Source of the DNA: Streptomyces hokutonensis
GTDB lineage: Bacteria > Actinomycetota > Actinomycetes > Streptomycetales > Streptomycetaceae
Assembly: GCF_000376565.1 (NCBI RefSeq)
Contig: NZ_BARG01000008.1
Location: 1 to 63,326, forward strand
DNA: 63,326 bases
Reading direction: 5' to 3'
Positions 1 through 8,342 of this stretch are shown here, piece after piece. A program made the position numbers and the translations under genes. Below the pieces are notes generated by a model. The model was not told the DNA's origin. It saw nothing but the letters and a program-made list of their open reading frames with translations, and searched no databases. Position 1 is the first letter of the stretch. Each line of letters begins with the position of its first letter.

Positions 1-253
1 GGAACAGCCCGCGGCACTCCAACTCCGGCTCCTGCAAACGGTGGTGGCGGTCGCGGCCGAGAAGAACTCGACCCTCGTGCTGCCCTTCCCGGTGGAGCTG
101 CTGCGGTTCCTGGAGCGAGCCGCCCCGGCCGCGCCCGCGGCGCCCGTGGCACCGGTGGCCCCTGTGGCACCGCAACCGGTGCAGGAGCAACTCCCGCCCG
201 CCGAGCCCCACTCGGATCCGGAACCCGAGGGGTCGATTTCCGGACAGGACTAG
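1..253 (+). CDS. SPFH/band 7 (slipin) family protein, C-terminal fragment
   Basis: Only the last ~83 residues are present; the gene enters from the left edge and stops at TAG 251-253. The visible part reads EQPAALQLRLLQTVVAVAAE then KNSTLVLPFPVELLRF, which matches the end of the SPFH domain of slipins (stomatin-like membrane-scaffold proteins). A low-complexity Ala/Pro/Val tail follows (repeated APVAPVAP) and then an acidic end. Slipins are anchored by an N-terminal hydrophobic hairpin, which lies outside the window. The family call rests on this short C-terminal stretch, so it is good but not certain. Confidence 0.72.
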   Translation, partial: EQPAALQLRLLQTVVAVAAEKNSTLVLPFPVELLRFLERAAPAAPAAPVAPVAPVAPQPVQEQLPPAEPHSDPEPEGSISGQD

Positions 254-484
254 TCCTCACCGGTTGCTGGCCGTTGCTCGCACGCGGTGTTTGCAGTGCG
301 AACGGGCCTGGGATGACCGTGGACATTCAAAGCGAGGGGGCGTGCGACCCCGTTACCCGCACGACCTGAAGTCGACCTTGTGCGCTCCCTGTGAGATTCG
401 GAAGAGTAGGCGCTCGTCAACCTACCTTTCGGCCTGTCGGGCGCTCATGACCCGCCGGGCCGACCCCCCACAGGAGGACACGAG

Positions 485-1567
485 TTGAAGCACCGACGCA
501 TACCCAGGCGACGGGCGGCCGTGGCGGGCGCGGGCATAGCCGCGCTGGTCGTCGCGGGAGTCACCTTGCAGAGTGCGAACGCCAGCGAGACCACGCAGGC
601 CGCCGCACCCCGCACCCTCTCGGCCCTCGCGGCCGGAAAGCTCGCCTCGACGCTCGGCGAGGACCTCGGCACCGACGCGGCCGGCACGTTCTACGACGCG
701 AAGACCAAGAGCCTCGTGGTCAACGTGCTCGACCGGGCCGCCGTCGGCACCGTCGAGGCGGCCGGCGCCAAGGCGAGAGTCGTCGAGCACTCCCTCGCCG
801 AACTGACGAGCGCCCGTACGACCTTGAAGCAGGACGCCACCATCCCCGGCACCTCATGGGCGACCGACCCCACCACCAACAAGGTCGTCGTCACCGCCGA
901 CCGCACGGTCTCCGACGCCGAGTGGGCCAAGCTCACCAAGGTCGTCGACGGACTCGGAAGCAAGGCCGAACTCCAGCGCACCACCGGGGAGTTCAAGCCC
1001 TTCATCGCGGGCGGCGACGCCATCTCCGGCTCGGGCGGCCGCTGTTCGCTCGGCTTCAACGTGGTCAAGGGCGGCGCGCCCTACTTCATCACCGCCGGGC
1101 ACTGCACCGAGGCCATCTCCACCTGGTCCGACTCCAGCGGCAACGAGATCGGCACGAACGAGCAGTCCAGCTTCCCGGACAACGACTTCGGCCTGGTCAA
1201 GTACACCTCGGACGTCGCCCACCCGAGCGCGGTCGACCTCTACAACGGCTCCTCGCAGGCCATCACCCACGCAGCCGACGCCACCGTCGGCGAGAAGGTG
1301 ACCCGCAGCGGCTCGACGACCCAGGTGCACACCGGCACGGTCACCGGCCTGGACGCCACCGTGAACTACGGCAACGGCGACATCGTCAACGGCCTCATCC
1401 AGACCGACGTCTGCGCCGAGCCCGGCGACAGCGGCGGCTCGCTCTTCGACGGCGACGCGGCGATCGGCCTCACCTCGGGCGGCAGCGGCGACTGCACCTC
1501 GGGCGGCGAGACCTTCTTCCAGCCGGTCACCGAGGCGCTGTCGACGTTCGGGGCGCAGATCGGCTGA
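485..1567 (+). CDS. Secreted S1-family serine protease (streptogrisin-like) with pro-domain
   Basis: 360 aa chymotrypsin-fold protease. The TTG start is chosen because a strong Shine-Dalgarno (AGGAGG) lies just upstream and an Arg-rich n-region plus hydrophobic core follows at once ([19 protein letters not shown], signal peptide to about residue 33). Residues ~40-165 form an alpha-lytic-type pro-domain. The mature enzyme begins near [10 protein letters not shown]. The triad is visible: His206 in TAGHC, Asp234 in DNDFG and Ser316 in GDSGGS. Length and layout fit streptogrisins, which are extracellular and self-processing. It is monocistronic and ends just before a long hairpin. Specificity (A/B/D/E type) cannot be assigned by eye. 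Confidence 0.93.
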   Translation: MKHRRIPRRRAAVAGAGIAALVVAGVTLQSANASETTQAAAPRTLSALAAGKLASTLGEDLGTDAAGTFYDAKTKSLVVNVLDRAAVGTVEAAGAKARVVEHSLAELTSARTTLKQDATIPGTSWATDPTTNKVVVTADRTVSDAEWAKLTKVVDGLGSKAELQRTTGEFKPFIAGGDAISGSGGRCSLGFNVVKGGAPYFITAGHCTEAISTWSDSSGNEIGTNEQSSFPDNDFGLVKYTSDVAHPSAVDLYNGSSQAITHAADATVGEKVTRSGSTTQVHTGTVTGLDATVNYGNGDIVNGLIQTDVCAEPGDSGGSLFDGDAAIGLTSGGSGDCTSGGETFFQPVTEALSTFGAQIG

Positions 1568-1611
1568 CCTGTCGTACGACGCCGTTCGCGCGATGTCGTT
1601 CGCGCGACGTC

Positions 1612-1651
1612 GTGAAGTCCCGCCCCCGCGCGCGAGGGGGCGGGACTTCAC
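1612..1651. terminator. Bidirectional intrinsic-type terminator hairpin
   Basis: Perfect 16-bp inverted repeat (GTGAAGTCCCGCCCCC and its complement) with an 8-nt loop. It sits between the 3' end of the S1 protease and the 3' end of the convergent membrane protein gene. It has no T-run, as is usual for Streptomyces terminators. Confidence 0.85.
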
Positions 1652-1680
1652 CACGTCAACAGGCCTGCGACGAAGGGCGG

Positions 1681-2745
1681 TTACGGGCCGGCCGCCCCCG
1701 GCCGGTCCAGGAGGTCTTCGTGCTTCCGCCGCAGCGTCGCCGCCAGCAGGGTGACCAGGATCCCGGCGAGCGCCCACGCGGACAGCACCAGCAGCGGCCC
1801 GGTCACGGCGTTGCCCTTGAAGTAGGCGATCGAGCGCGCCACCCAGGTCCCGGCACCCGGCGGCAGCGCGGGCCCGATCGCGTTCCAGAACGGCGGCAGC
1901 AGCGGCAGCGGGAAGGCGCCGCCCGCGCTCGGGTTGCCCGCGATCACCACCAGCAGGATCGCCAGACCGATGCCCACGACCCCGAAGACCCCCTGCAGGG
2001 CGAGGGTCGCGGCCCCGACGGCGAAGGTGATCAGCGCGCCGAGCCCCCAGAACGCCATCACACTCCCCGGCAGCGCGCCCAGGATCGGCCCGACGATCAC
2101 CGCGCCGCCGAGCCCGCCGACGATCGCGACCAGCGCCATCACGATCAGCCGGATCACCGCGCGGCGCGGGTTGGCGGGCCGGGCACCGGTGCTGATCGCC
2201 AGGATCGAGGCGCACAGATAGCCGCCGACGCACCAGCCCACGACCAGATAGAAGGACGACAGCCCGTCGAAGTCCTGGGACGAGGCCGGAGCCACGTCCA
2301 CCACCCTGACCGTGCGCTGCTCGGCCCTCTCCAGAGTGGTGGTGATCGTCTCCAGGGTGGTGGCGAGGACCGTGCCGCCGCCGGTCGCGACCAGGAGCGT
2401 GTCCTTGATGCCGCGCGAGTCGATGACGAGAGCGCCGTCGATGTCCCGGTTCAGGATCTGCTTCCGCGCGCTCGCCGCGTCCGGCACCGTGCGCGGATCC
2501 AGCGGCGAGCCGGGCAGCTGCTTCAGCCGGGCCGCCGTCTGCTCGGCCGTGACTCCAGGCGCGACAACCCCGAAAGCCACATCCCTGGGCTTCGGGTTGT
2601 GGAGCGCGCCCACGTAGGAGGCGATGAAGAGCAGCTGAAGGGCGACCACACCGACGACGAGCAGAGTGGCCCGGAGGCTGACCGCGTCCTTCACCTCCCC
2701 GAGGAAGGACGTACGGGACGTACCGGCACCGGGGGGCTCTGTCAT
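1681..2745 (-). CDS. ABC-2-type / YhgE-like multi-span membrane protein
   Basis: 354 aa. The ATG (MTEPPGAGT) is chosen; the frame is open further upstream, but that part covers a large palindrome and an A/T block and looks like the promoter. Layout: one TM near residue 30 (ATLLVVGVVALQLLFIASYV), an extracytoplasmic domain of about 150 residues, then five to six TM segments in the C-terminal half. This resembles ABC-2 permease or DUF3533/YhgE-type proteins that work in export or cell-envelope functions. No ATPase partner is adjacent. It diverges from dnaE2. Substrate unknown. Confidence 0.75.
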   Translation of the reverse strand: MTEPPGAGTSRTSFLGEVKDAVSLRATLLVVGVVALQLLFIASYVGALHNPKPRDVAFGVVAPGVTAEQTAARLKQLPGSPLDPRTVPDAASARKQILNRDIDGALVIDSRGIKDTLLVATGGGTVLATTLETITTTLERAEQRTVRVVDVAPASSQDFDGLSSFYLVVGWCVGGYLCASILAISTGARPANPRRAVIRLIVMALVAIVGGLGGAVIVGPILGALPGSVMAFWGLGALITFAVGAATLALQGVFGVVGIGLAILLVVIAGNPSAGGAFPLPLLPPFWNAIGPALPPGAGTWVARSIAYFKGNAVTGPLLVLSAWALAGILVTLLAATLRRKHEDLLDRPGAAGP

Positions 2746-2791
2746 GTCCCCACGGTCCCGGTGGCCGGGTGTTCGCGCAGGCGGGAAGGGG

Positions 2792-2818
2792 CCGAACGGA
2801 TGTCGTACATGCGTTCGG
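2792..2818. promoter_or_regulatory. Long near-perfect palindrome, candidate repressor operator
   Basis: Arms CCGAACGGATGT and ACATGCGTTCGG around a central CGT: 12-bp arms with one mismatch. It lies 47-73 bp upstream of the minus-strand ATG at 2745, next to the A/T block that probably belongs to the promoter. Size and symmetry suit a TetR-family dimer or dimer pair; the regulator is not identifiable. Confidence 0.65.
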
Positions 2819-2830
2819 AAAAGTTTTTTT
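2817..2830 (-). promoter_or_regulatory. A/T block, probable promoter part (copy 1)
   Basis: On the minus strand it reads AAAAAAACTTTTCC, a conspicuous A/T island in a ~72 % G+C setting. The same 13-mer core occurs upstream of the DUF4331 gene (34367-34379) at nearly the same distance from that gene's start codon (about 78 versus 81 bp). Confidence 0.45.
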
Positions 2831-2921
2831 CCCAACTGCCCGGCCTGGGTGGGGAGGTGACGGAGTGGTGTCTGTTTCGGACGCCGGGCACCTCCCCAAG
2901 GAATCGCCAATGTGTTCGAAT

Positions 2922-2965
2922 GTGGGTCGCCGACCGGGCTGACGTGGGTCGCTGACCGGGGCTGA
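2922..2965. repeat. Two-copy 22-bp tandem repeat
   Basis: GTGGGTCGCCGACCGGG (2922) is followed immediately by GTGGGTCGCTGACCGGG (2944), each continuing with a GCTGA element. It sits just upstream of the LexA-like box of dnaE2. It could be a recent duplication or a binding-site array. Confidence 0.6.
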
Positions 2966-2979
2966 TGAGGTTAGGGTAA

Positions 2980-2995
2980 TCGAACGGGCGTACGA
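2980..2995. promoter_or_regulatory. LexA-type SOS box
   Basis: TCGAACGGGCGTACGA differs from the actinobacterial SOS palindrome TCGAAC-N4-GTTCGA at one base. It lies 52 bp upstream of the dnaE2 start, the expected place for SOS induction of the dnaE2-imuB cassette. Confidence 0.75.
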
Positions 2996-3046
2996 TGAAC
3001 ATATCGGACGGATGGCCGAAAAGGGGTGGAGTGATGGAGGTGCGGC

Positions 3047-6000
3047 ATGGCGGGCTTCGCCCATCTGCACGTCGCGTCCGGTTACTCCGCCCGCTACGGC
3101 GCCTCCCATCCCGAGCGGCTCGCCGGCCGGGCGGCCGAGCACGGGATCGCGACCCTCGCGCTCACCGACCGGGACACGGTCACCGGTGCTGTCCGCTTCG
3201 CGCAGGCGTGCGCGAAGGAGGGGGTCCGGCCGGTCTTCGGCATCGACCTGGCGGTGGAGGCGCTGGCACCCCCGCCGCCCGCACAGCGCCCGCGCACCCC
3301 CGTACGCGGCGGCGCGCATGTGATCGAGCCGCCGCTGCGATTCGTGCTGCTCGCCCAGAACCGGGAGGGCTGGGCGCGGCTGTGCCGCATCACCTCGGCC
3401 GCCCACGCCGGCACCGCGTCCGGCGCGGCACCGGTGGTGGTGCCGTGGGAGGCGCTGCGCGAGTACGGCGGCCCCGGACTGGCCGTCCTGCTCGGGCCGC
3501 TCTCGGAGCCGGTGCGGGCGCTGTCGGTGGGTCGGGAGGACGTCGCGATGAAGCTGCTGGCGCCCTGGAAGGAGGTCTTCGGGAGGGGGGTCCGGCTGGA
3601 GGCCGTAGCGCAGAAACGTTTCGGCACAGGTCCTGGCTCCCTCCGTCTGGCCGCCCGCACCCTGGCGCTCGCCGACCGCACAGGGGTGGCTGCGGTGCTT
3701 TCCAACGCGGTCCGCTACGCCGACCCCGACCAGCACCGCCTCGCCGACGTCCTCGACGCGGCCCGGCTGCTGCGCCCGATCGACCGGCGCCGCCTGGACA
3801 GCGGGCAGCGCTGGCTCAAGGACGAGAAGGAGATGACGGTCGTGGCCCGGATGATCACCGAGTGCGCCGGAGCGGACGCCCGCCGGGCGCGCCGTCTGAT
3901 GGCGGACACCGCGAGCACGGCGGAGGCGTGTGTCGTGGACCCCGTGGACCTCGGCCTCGGCAGACGGCACTTCCCGGAACCCTCGCTCTTCGGCGCCGGG
4001 CCGGAGACGGGCGGCGCGGCCGGGCTGCTGCGCCTGAGATCCGAGGAGGGCCTGGCCCGACGCGGCCTCGACCACGACCGAGCGGCACTCGACCGGCTGG
4101 AGGAGGAACTCGCCGTCATCTCCCACTGGAACTACGACGCGTACTTCCTCGCCGTCGGACAGGTCGTCGCCGACATCCGGGCCAAGGGCATCAGGGTCGC
4201 CGCCCGCGGTTCCGGCGCCGGCTCGCTGGTCTGCCACGCGCTGGACATCGCCACCGCCAACCCGCTCGACCACAGCCTGCTGTTCGAACGCTTCCTGAGC
4301 AGGCGCCGGGAGTCACTGCCCGACATCGACATCGACGTGGAGTCCGCCCGCCGCCTGGAGTGCTACGACACGATCTTCGAACGCTTCGGGAAGGAGCGCG
4401 TCGCGGTCACCGCGATGCCCGAGACCTACCGGGCCCGCAGGGCGCTGCGCGACACCGGTCTCGCACTGGGCATCGCCCCGGCCGACGTCGACCGGATCGC
4501 CAAGAGCTTCCCGCACCTGCGCGCCTCCGACATCACCAGCGCGCTCGCCGAACTGCCCGAACTACGCCAACTGGCCACCGAGGCACACCGGTTCGGCCCG
4601 CTGTGGGAACTCGCCGAAGGCCTCGACTCCCTGATCCACGGCATGGCCATGCACCCCTGCGGAGTCGTCATCAGCGACGCGACCCTCCTGGACCGGCTGC
4701 CCGTGCAGCCCACCCCGCAGGGCGACTACCCCATGGCCATGGCCGCCAAGGAGGAGATCGAGGCGCTCGGCAACATCAAACTCGACGTCCTGGGCGTCCG
4801 GATGCAGTCCGCGATGGCCCACGCCGTCACCGAGATCGAACGCACCACCGGCAACCGCATCGACCTCGACGACCCCGGGCAAGTGCCGCTCGACGACGTC
4901 TTCGCCTTCAAGCTCATCCAGGAGAGCCAGACGCTGGGCCTGTTCCAGCTGGAGTCGCCGGGCCAGCAGGACCTCCTGTCTCGGCTCCAACCCCGTGATG
5001 TGCAGGACGTCATCGCCGACATCAGCCTCTTCCGCCCCGGCCCGGTCGCCGGCGGCATGCCCGAGCGGTACATCGCGGCCCGCCACGGTGGTGCGCCCTC
5101 CTATGCCCACCCGGATTTGGAGCCGGTACTCGCCGACACCTACGGCGTGACCATCTGGCACGAGCAGATCATCGAGACCCTCCGGGTACTGACCGGCTGC
5201 GACCGGGCCTTCGCGGAGATCACCCGGCGGGCCCTCGGCGACAAGGACCAACTGCCCAGGATCAAGGACTGGTTCCACCAGAAGGCACGCGCGCGTGGCT
5301 ACAGCGCGGCCGTCCGGGACGAGGTCTGGGAGACCGTCGAGGCCTTCGGGGCCTACGGCTTCTGCCGCGCCCACGCGGTCGCGTTCGCCGTACCGGCCCT
5401 GCAGAGCGCCTGGTTGAAGGCGCACTATCCGGCGTTCCTGCTGGCCGGCCTCCTCGAACACGACCCCGGGATGTGGCCCAAGCGTGTGCTGGTCTCCGAC
5501 GCCCGGCGGCGCGGGGTACAGGTCCTGCCCGTCGACATCAACCGTTCGAAGGTGAAGCACGTCGTGGAGATGACCGAGCAGGAGGAGTGGGGTGTCCGGC
5601 TCGCGCTGTCCGGGGTGCGCGGTATCGGCGAGGAGGAGTGCGCGCGGATCGAGGAGGGGCAGCCGTACGGGTCGCTGTCGGACTTCTGGCAGCGGGCCCG
5701 GCCCAGCAGACCGGTGGCCGAACGGCTCGCGGAGATCGGCGCGTTGACCTCTCTGTACGACGGCCGGCTCACCCGGCGTGATCTCCTGCTCCAGATCACC
5801 GAGTTGCACCGGCAGTCCCGCAACCGGACCGCGGGGGCAGGTCAACTGCCCATGGACACAGGGGCTGTTGGGGGAGCGGAGCCGAGCGGGCTGCCGGAAC
5901 TGACCGGACGCGAGGCACTGAGCGCCGAGTTGGAGACTCTCGGCATCGACGTCTCCCGGCATCTGATGGAGCATCACCACAGGCTGCTGCGCGAGATCGG

Positions 6001-6499
6001 CGCGACGGACGCGGCGCACCTGGCCGAACTGCGTGCCGGGCAGCAGGTGTTGGTCGCCGGGGTCCGCGCTTCCACCCAGACCCCGCCGATCGCGAGCGGC
6101 AAGCGGATCATCTTCGTCACCCTGGAGGACGGCTCGGGGCTGGTCGACCTCGCGTTCTTCGAGGACTCCCACCCGGCCTGCGCGTACACCGTCTTCCACA
6201 GCGGGTTGCTGCTGGTGCGCGGCACGGTCCAGGTGCGCGGCACCCGTCGTACCGTCGTCGGTTCCATGGCCTGGGACCTGGACGAGATCGCGGGCGCCCG
6301 CCGCGACAACGGCCCCGAGGCGGCACTCGCGCTCCTGGGCGCCGACCGCCCGCACCCGACCCCCGCCCAGCCGCACCGCACCCTCGCCAACGGCACCACC
6401 GGCGCCCGCCTGCATCCGTACGCCGACCTCCAGCCCGCCGGCACCCGCTCCGCCGACCTGAAGAAGTTCGGCCACCGCAGCCCGGGGAGCGCGGGATGA
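3047..6499 (+). CDS. dnaE2: Error-prone DNA polymerase III alpha subunit DnaE2
   Basis: 1150 aa, the normal size for DnaE2. It begins with a PHP domain (HLHVASGYSARYGASHP). The C-family palm shows the catalytic PDIDIDVE motif at about residues 425-432, and RGSGAGSLV, WHEQI and FGAYGFCRAHA are also recognisable. A C-terminal OB-fold (ASTQTPPIASGKRIIFVTLE) follows the helix-hairpin-helix region. The ATG is set by GGAGG 7 bp upstream. DnaE2 carries out damage-induced mutagenic synthesis together with ImuB and, in many bacteria, ImuA'. Here the next gene is ImuB-like and overlaps by ATGA; no ImuA' (RecA-like) gene is adjacent. A LexA-type box lies upstream, so SOS regulation is likely. Confidence 0.95.
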   Translation: MAGFAHLHVASGYSARYGASHPERLAGRAAEHGIATLALTDRDTVTGAVRFAQACAKEGVRPVFGIDLAVEALAPPPPAQRPRTPVRGGAHVIEPPLRFVLLAQNREGWARLCRITSAAHAGTASGAAPVVVPWEALREYGGPGLAVLLGPLSEPVRALSVGREDVAMKLLAPWKEVFGRGVRLEAVAQKRFGTGPGSLRLAARTLALADRTGVAAVLSNAVRYADPDQHRLADVLDAARLLRPIDRRRLDSGQRWLKDEKEMTVVARMITECAGADARRARRLMADTASTAEACVVDPVDLGLGRRHFPEPSLFGAGPETGGAAGLLRLRSEEGLARRGLDHDRAALDRLEEELAVISHWNYDAYFLAVGQVVADIRAKGIRVAARGSGAGSLVCHALDIATANPLDHSLLFERFLSRRRESLPDIDIDVESARRLECYDTIFERFGKERVAVTAMPETYRARRALRDTGLALGIAPADVDRIAKSFPHLRASDITSALAELPELRQLATEAHRFGPLWELAEGLDSLIHGMAMHPCGVVISDATLLDRLPVQPTPQGDYPMAMAAKEEIEALGNIKLDVLGVRMQSAMAHAVTEIERTTGNRIDLDDPGQVPLDDVFAFKLIQESQTLGLFQLESPGQQDLLSRLQPRDVQDVIADISLFRPGPVAGGMPERYIAARHGGAPSYAHPDLEPVLADTYGVTIWHEQIIETLRVLTGCDRAFAEITRRALGDKDQLPRIKDWFHQKARARGYSAAVRDEVWETVEAFGAYGFCRAHAVAFAVPALQSAWLKAHYPAFLLAGLLEHDPGMWPKRVLVSDARRRGVQVLPVDINRSKVKHVVEMTEQEEWGVRLALSGVRGIGEEECARIEEGQPYGSLSDFWQRARPSRPVAERLAEIGALTSLYDGRLTRRDLLLQITELHRQSRNRTAGAGQLPMDTGAVGGAEPSGLPELTGREALSAELETLGIDVSRHLMEHHHRLLREIGATDAAHLAELRAGQQVLVAGVRASTQTPPIASGKRIIFVTLEDGSGLVDLAFFEDSHPACAYTVFHSGLLLVRGTVQVRGTRRTVVGSMAWDLDEIAGARRDNGPEAALALLGADRPHPTPAQPHRTLANGTTGARLHPYADLQPAGTRSADLKKFGHRSPGSAG

Positions 6500-7476
6500 C
6501 TGCGCGGCAGCGGCACATCGCCCACCTTCACCTGCACGACGTGCTGAGCGAGGCCCAGTACAACGACGCGATCGAGCGGATGTCCGGAGTCACGCCCCAT
6601 GTCCAGGCCGTTCGGCCCGACGCCGTACAACTCGATCTGACGTCGGCGCTCAGGTACTTCGACCTGCGCCCGTACGACATGGTCCAGACAGCGATGATCA
6701 GACTGAAGCTCTTCTACGGCCTCGACAGCAGCGCCGGGCTCGCGGGCAACCGCATGCTGGCGGCCATGGCGGCTGATGAGTCCGCGCCCGGCGAGACCAC
6801 CTGGGTCCCTGCCGAACGGGTCGCCGACTGGCTCTACCCCCGGCCGGTCACCGCGCTGCCCGGGATCGGCCGCGCCACGGCGGACACCCTGCACCGCTAC
6901 GGCCTGCACACCATCGGCCAGCTCACCGACCTGCCACCGGCGACCCTGCAACGGCTCCTCGGTGCAGGCCAGGCACGGCTGTTGACCGAGCGCGCCCGCG
7001 GCCACGACCCCCGCCCGGCCGTCCCCGCGGAACCGGCAGCGCATCTGATCGCGGACCTGGCCCTGAGCCGGGACTGCCTGGACCCGGCCCAACACCACCG
7101 GGCCGTCCTGGGACTTGCCGACCGGATCGGCCAACGTCTGCGCGGGGAGCGGCAGTTCACGGGCCGGCTCACCCTCACGGTCCGCTACGCCGACCGCACC
7201 TCCACCACCCGCACCCGCGCCCTGCCGGAACCCACCGACCACTCACCCGCCCTCGCCGCCACCGCCCTGGGCCTGTTGACCTCCCTCGGACTGCAACGCG
7301 CCCGCGTCCGTGCCTTCGTGCTCCGCGCCGACGACCTGCGGCCGGCCGGGAGTGCCTACCGGCAGCTCTCCATGGATCCCGCGGACGCCCGCGCCCGCGC
7401 GGTCGAAGCCGCCGCGGACCGGGCCCGCCGACGTTTCGGACCGGGGGCCGTACGCCCGGCCGCCCTGGCCGACTGA
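6496..7476 (+). CDS. imuB: ImuB-like, apparently catalytically inactive Y-family polymerase
   Basis: 326 aa, start ATG overlapping the dnaE2 stop (ATGA), so translationally coupled. Palm, helix-hairpin-helix (ALPGIGRATADTLHRYGLHTIGQL, near residues 115-140) and little-finger regions align with DinB-type enzymes. The usual metal-binding signatures are lost: the N-terminal DMDAFFASVE equivalent reads HLHDVLSEAQ, and the SIDE motif reads QLDLTSA. This is the pattern of ImuB, which does not polymerise but bridges DnaE2 to the beta clamp. The QLSMDP stretch near the C-terminus could serve as a clamp-binding motif (inference). At 326 aa it is shorter than proteobacterial ImuB. Confidence 0.83.
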   Translation: MTARQRHIAHLHLHDVLSEAQYNDAIERMSGVTPHVQAVRPDAVQLDLTSALRYFDLRPYDMVQTAMIRLKLFYGLDSSAGLAGNRMLAAMAADESAPGETTWVPAERVADWLYPRPVTALPGIGRATADTLHRYGLHTIGQLTDLPPATLQRLLGAGQARLLTERARGHDPRPAVPAEPAAHLIADLALSRDCLDPAQHHRAVLGLADRIGQRLRGERQFTGRLTLTVRYADRTSTTRTRALPEPTDHSPALAATALGLLTSLGLQRARVRAFVLRADDLRPAGSAYRQLSMDPADARARAVEAAADRARRRFGPGAVRPAALAD

Positions 7477-7491
7477 GAACCGCCCATGGAT

Positions 7492-7695
7492 TCAGGGGTG
7501 TTGGCGGCGGTCGTTGTTCCGCGCCCGCCAGGCCCGCACCAGCAGGAAGAGCCCGATCAGCGCGACCGCCACGCCCAGCACCGCGTACTGGCCGTGACCG
7601 GACATGGCCGAGCCGTTCATCGCGCCGGTGCCCTGCGCGATCCAGACCGCGCCGAGCGCGACGAGGATGATCCCGCCGATACCACGGACCAACAT
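7492..7695 (-). CDS. Small two-TM membrane protein
   Basis: 67 aa starting MLVRGIGGIILVALGAVWIA, with two hydrophobic helices (residues ~4-20 and ~35-52) and a basic tail WRARNNDRRQHP. The ATG at 7695 is preferred over an in-frame upstream start because the extra residues (MDAGGYRRGRTGTR) are low-complexity and it has a GGAATGGA Shine-Dalgarno on its strand. No named domain recognised; function unknown. It converges with imuB with a 15-bp gap. Confidence 0.68.
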   Translation of the reverse strand: MLVRGIGGIILVALGAVWIAQGTGAMNGSAMSGHGQYAVLGVAVALIGLFLLVRAWRARNNDRRQHP

Positions 7696-7873
7696 GGGCA
7701 CTCCATTCCTCGTACCGGTACGTCCGCGGCGGTACCCGCCCGCGTCCACCGCTCAGCTTCGCCCCGATCGGTGCGGCCGGGGCGGTCGAAAACCTTACGG
7801 AACGGGAACGTCGTACCGACCGGGGTGCTGCCCGGACTGCTCCTGATGGGAACGAACTCCCTTTGAGCGCAGG

Positions 7874-8248
7874 TCAGTTGGCCCACGGCGGGACGATGCG
7901 TGTCCCGTCGGCCAGCTCCGCCTCCAGCCCGATGGACGTGGTGACCCAGGTGATCACGGCGCGGTCGGTGGGGTTCTCGGCGCCGAAGGTCGCGCCGGGG
8001 TTGATGATCAGCGTGTCGCCCGCGCCGACCCGGTCCGTGCGGCCGTCGAGCGTGATGACCAGCTCGCCCTCGAGGATGTGCAGGATCTCCTCGCGGCTGA
8101 CGGTGTGCAGGGGCGCCTTGGTGCCGGCCGGGATCTCGCCGCGCCAGGCGCACAGCTCCTTGCTGCCGGTGCCGGGGCGGGCGTACGAGACGAAGCGGGC
8201 GCCGTGGATCTCGTGAGTGACGGCTTCGGTCGAGCGGATGACGGGCAT
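7874..8248 (-). CDS. Cupin domain protein
   Basis: 124 aa single-domain cupin. The conserved barrel motifs are seen as APLHTVSREEILHILEGE (motif 1) and NPGATFGAE (motif 2). Motif 1 keeps a His and a Glu but not the full metal-ligand set, so metal binding is uncertain. It is divergent from a MarR regulator across 94 bp that carry a duplicated operator, so it is the likely regulatory target. Substrate unknown; small cupins can be isomerases, dioxygenases or binding proteins. Confidence 0.85.
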   Translation of the reverse strand: MPVIRSTEAVTHEIHGARFVSYARPGTGSKELCAWRGEIPAGTKAPLHTVSREEILHILEGELVITLDGRTDRVGAGDTLIINPGATFGAENPTDRAVITWVTTSIGLEAELADGTRIVPPWAN

Positions 8249-8266
8249 GTGTGGGCCTCTCCCAAG

Positions 8267-8313
8267 ATGGTCAAGCTGCTTGACTATATGGCTCTATGGT
8301 CAAGCTGCTTGAC
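8267..8313. promoter_or_regulatory. Duplicated MarR operator
   Basis: An 18-bp element, ATGGTCAAGCTGCTTGAC, occurs exactly twice (8267-8284 and 8296-8313), 29 bp apart. Each contains the palindrome TCAAG-N3-CTTGA. A possible half-site TCAAG follows at 8321. The pair covers the promoter region shared by the cupin and marR genes. Confidence 0.82.
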
Positions 8314-8342
8314 CGGTTCGTCAAGGGTGTTTCAATGCCTCC

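Larger units (their letters stand above)
2746..3046. other. Divergent regulatory region between the membrane protein and dnaE2
   Basis: 301 bp with no credible gene. From left to right it contains a near-perfect long palindrome (2792-2818), an A/T block (2819-2830), a 22-bp tandem repeat (2922-2965), a LexA-like box (2980-2995) and the GGAGG Shine-Dalgarno of dnaE2. The left half should serve the minus-strand gene and the right half dnaE2. Confidence 0.7.

Noticed and set aside
264..488. 74-codon frame with two CxxC pairs between the slipin tail and the S1 protease
   Set aside because: The CxxC pairs tempted a zinc-ribbon call, but there is no ribosome site, it covers the protease promoter and ribosome site, and codon bias is poor.
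854..4273. Very long minus-strand open frame (~1139 codons) across the S1 protease, the membrane gene and dnaE2
   Set aside because: It is antisense to clear genes, crosses a terminator and a promoter region, and its Arg/Gly/Ala-rich composition is typical of a high-G+C shadow frame.
6496..7476. Annotation as an active DinB (Pol IV)
   Set aside because: The DMDAFF and SIDE catalytic motifs are not present, and it is coupled to dnaE2, as ImuB is.
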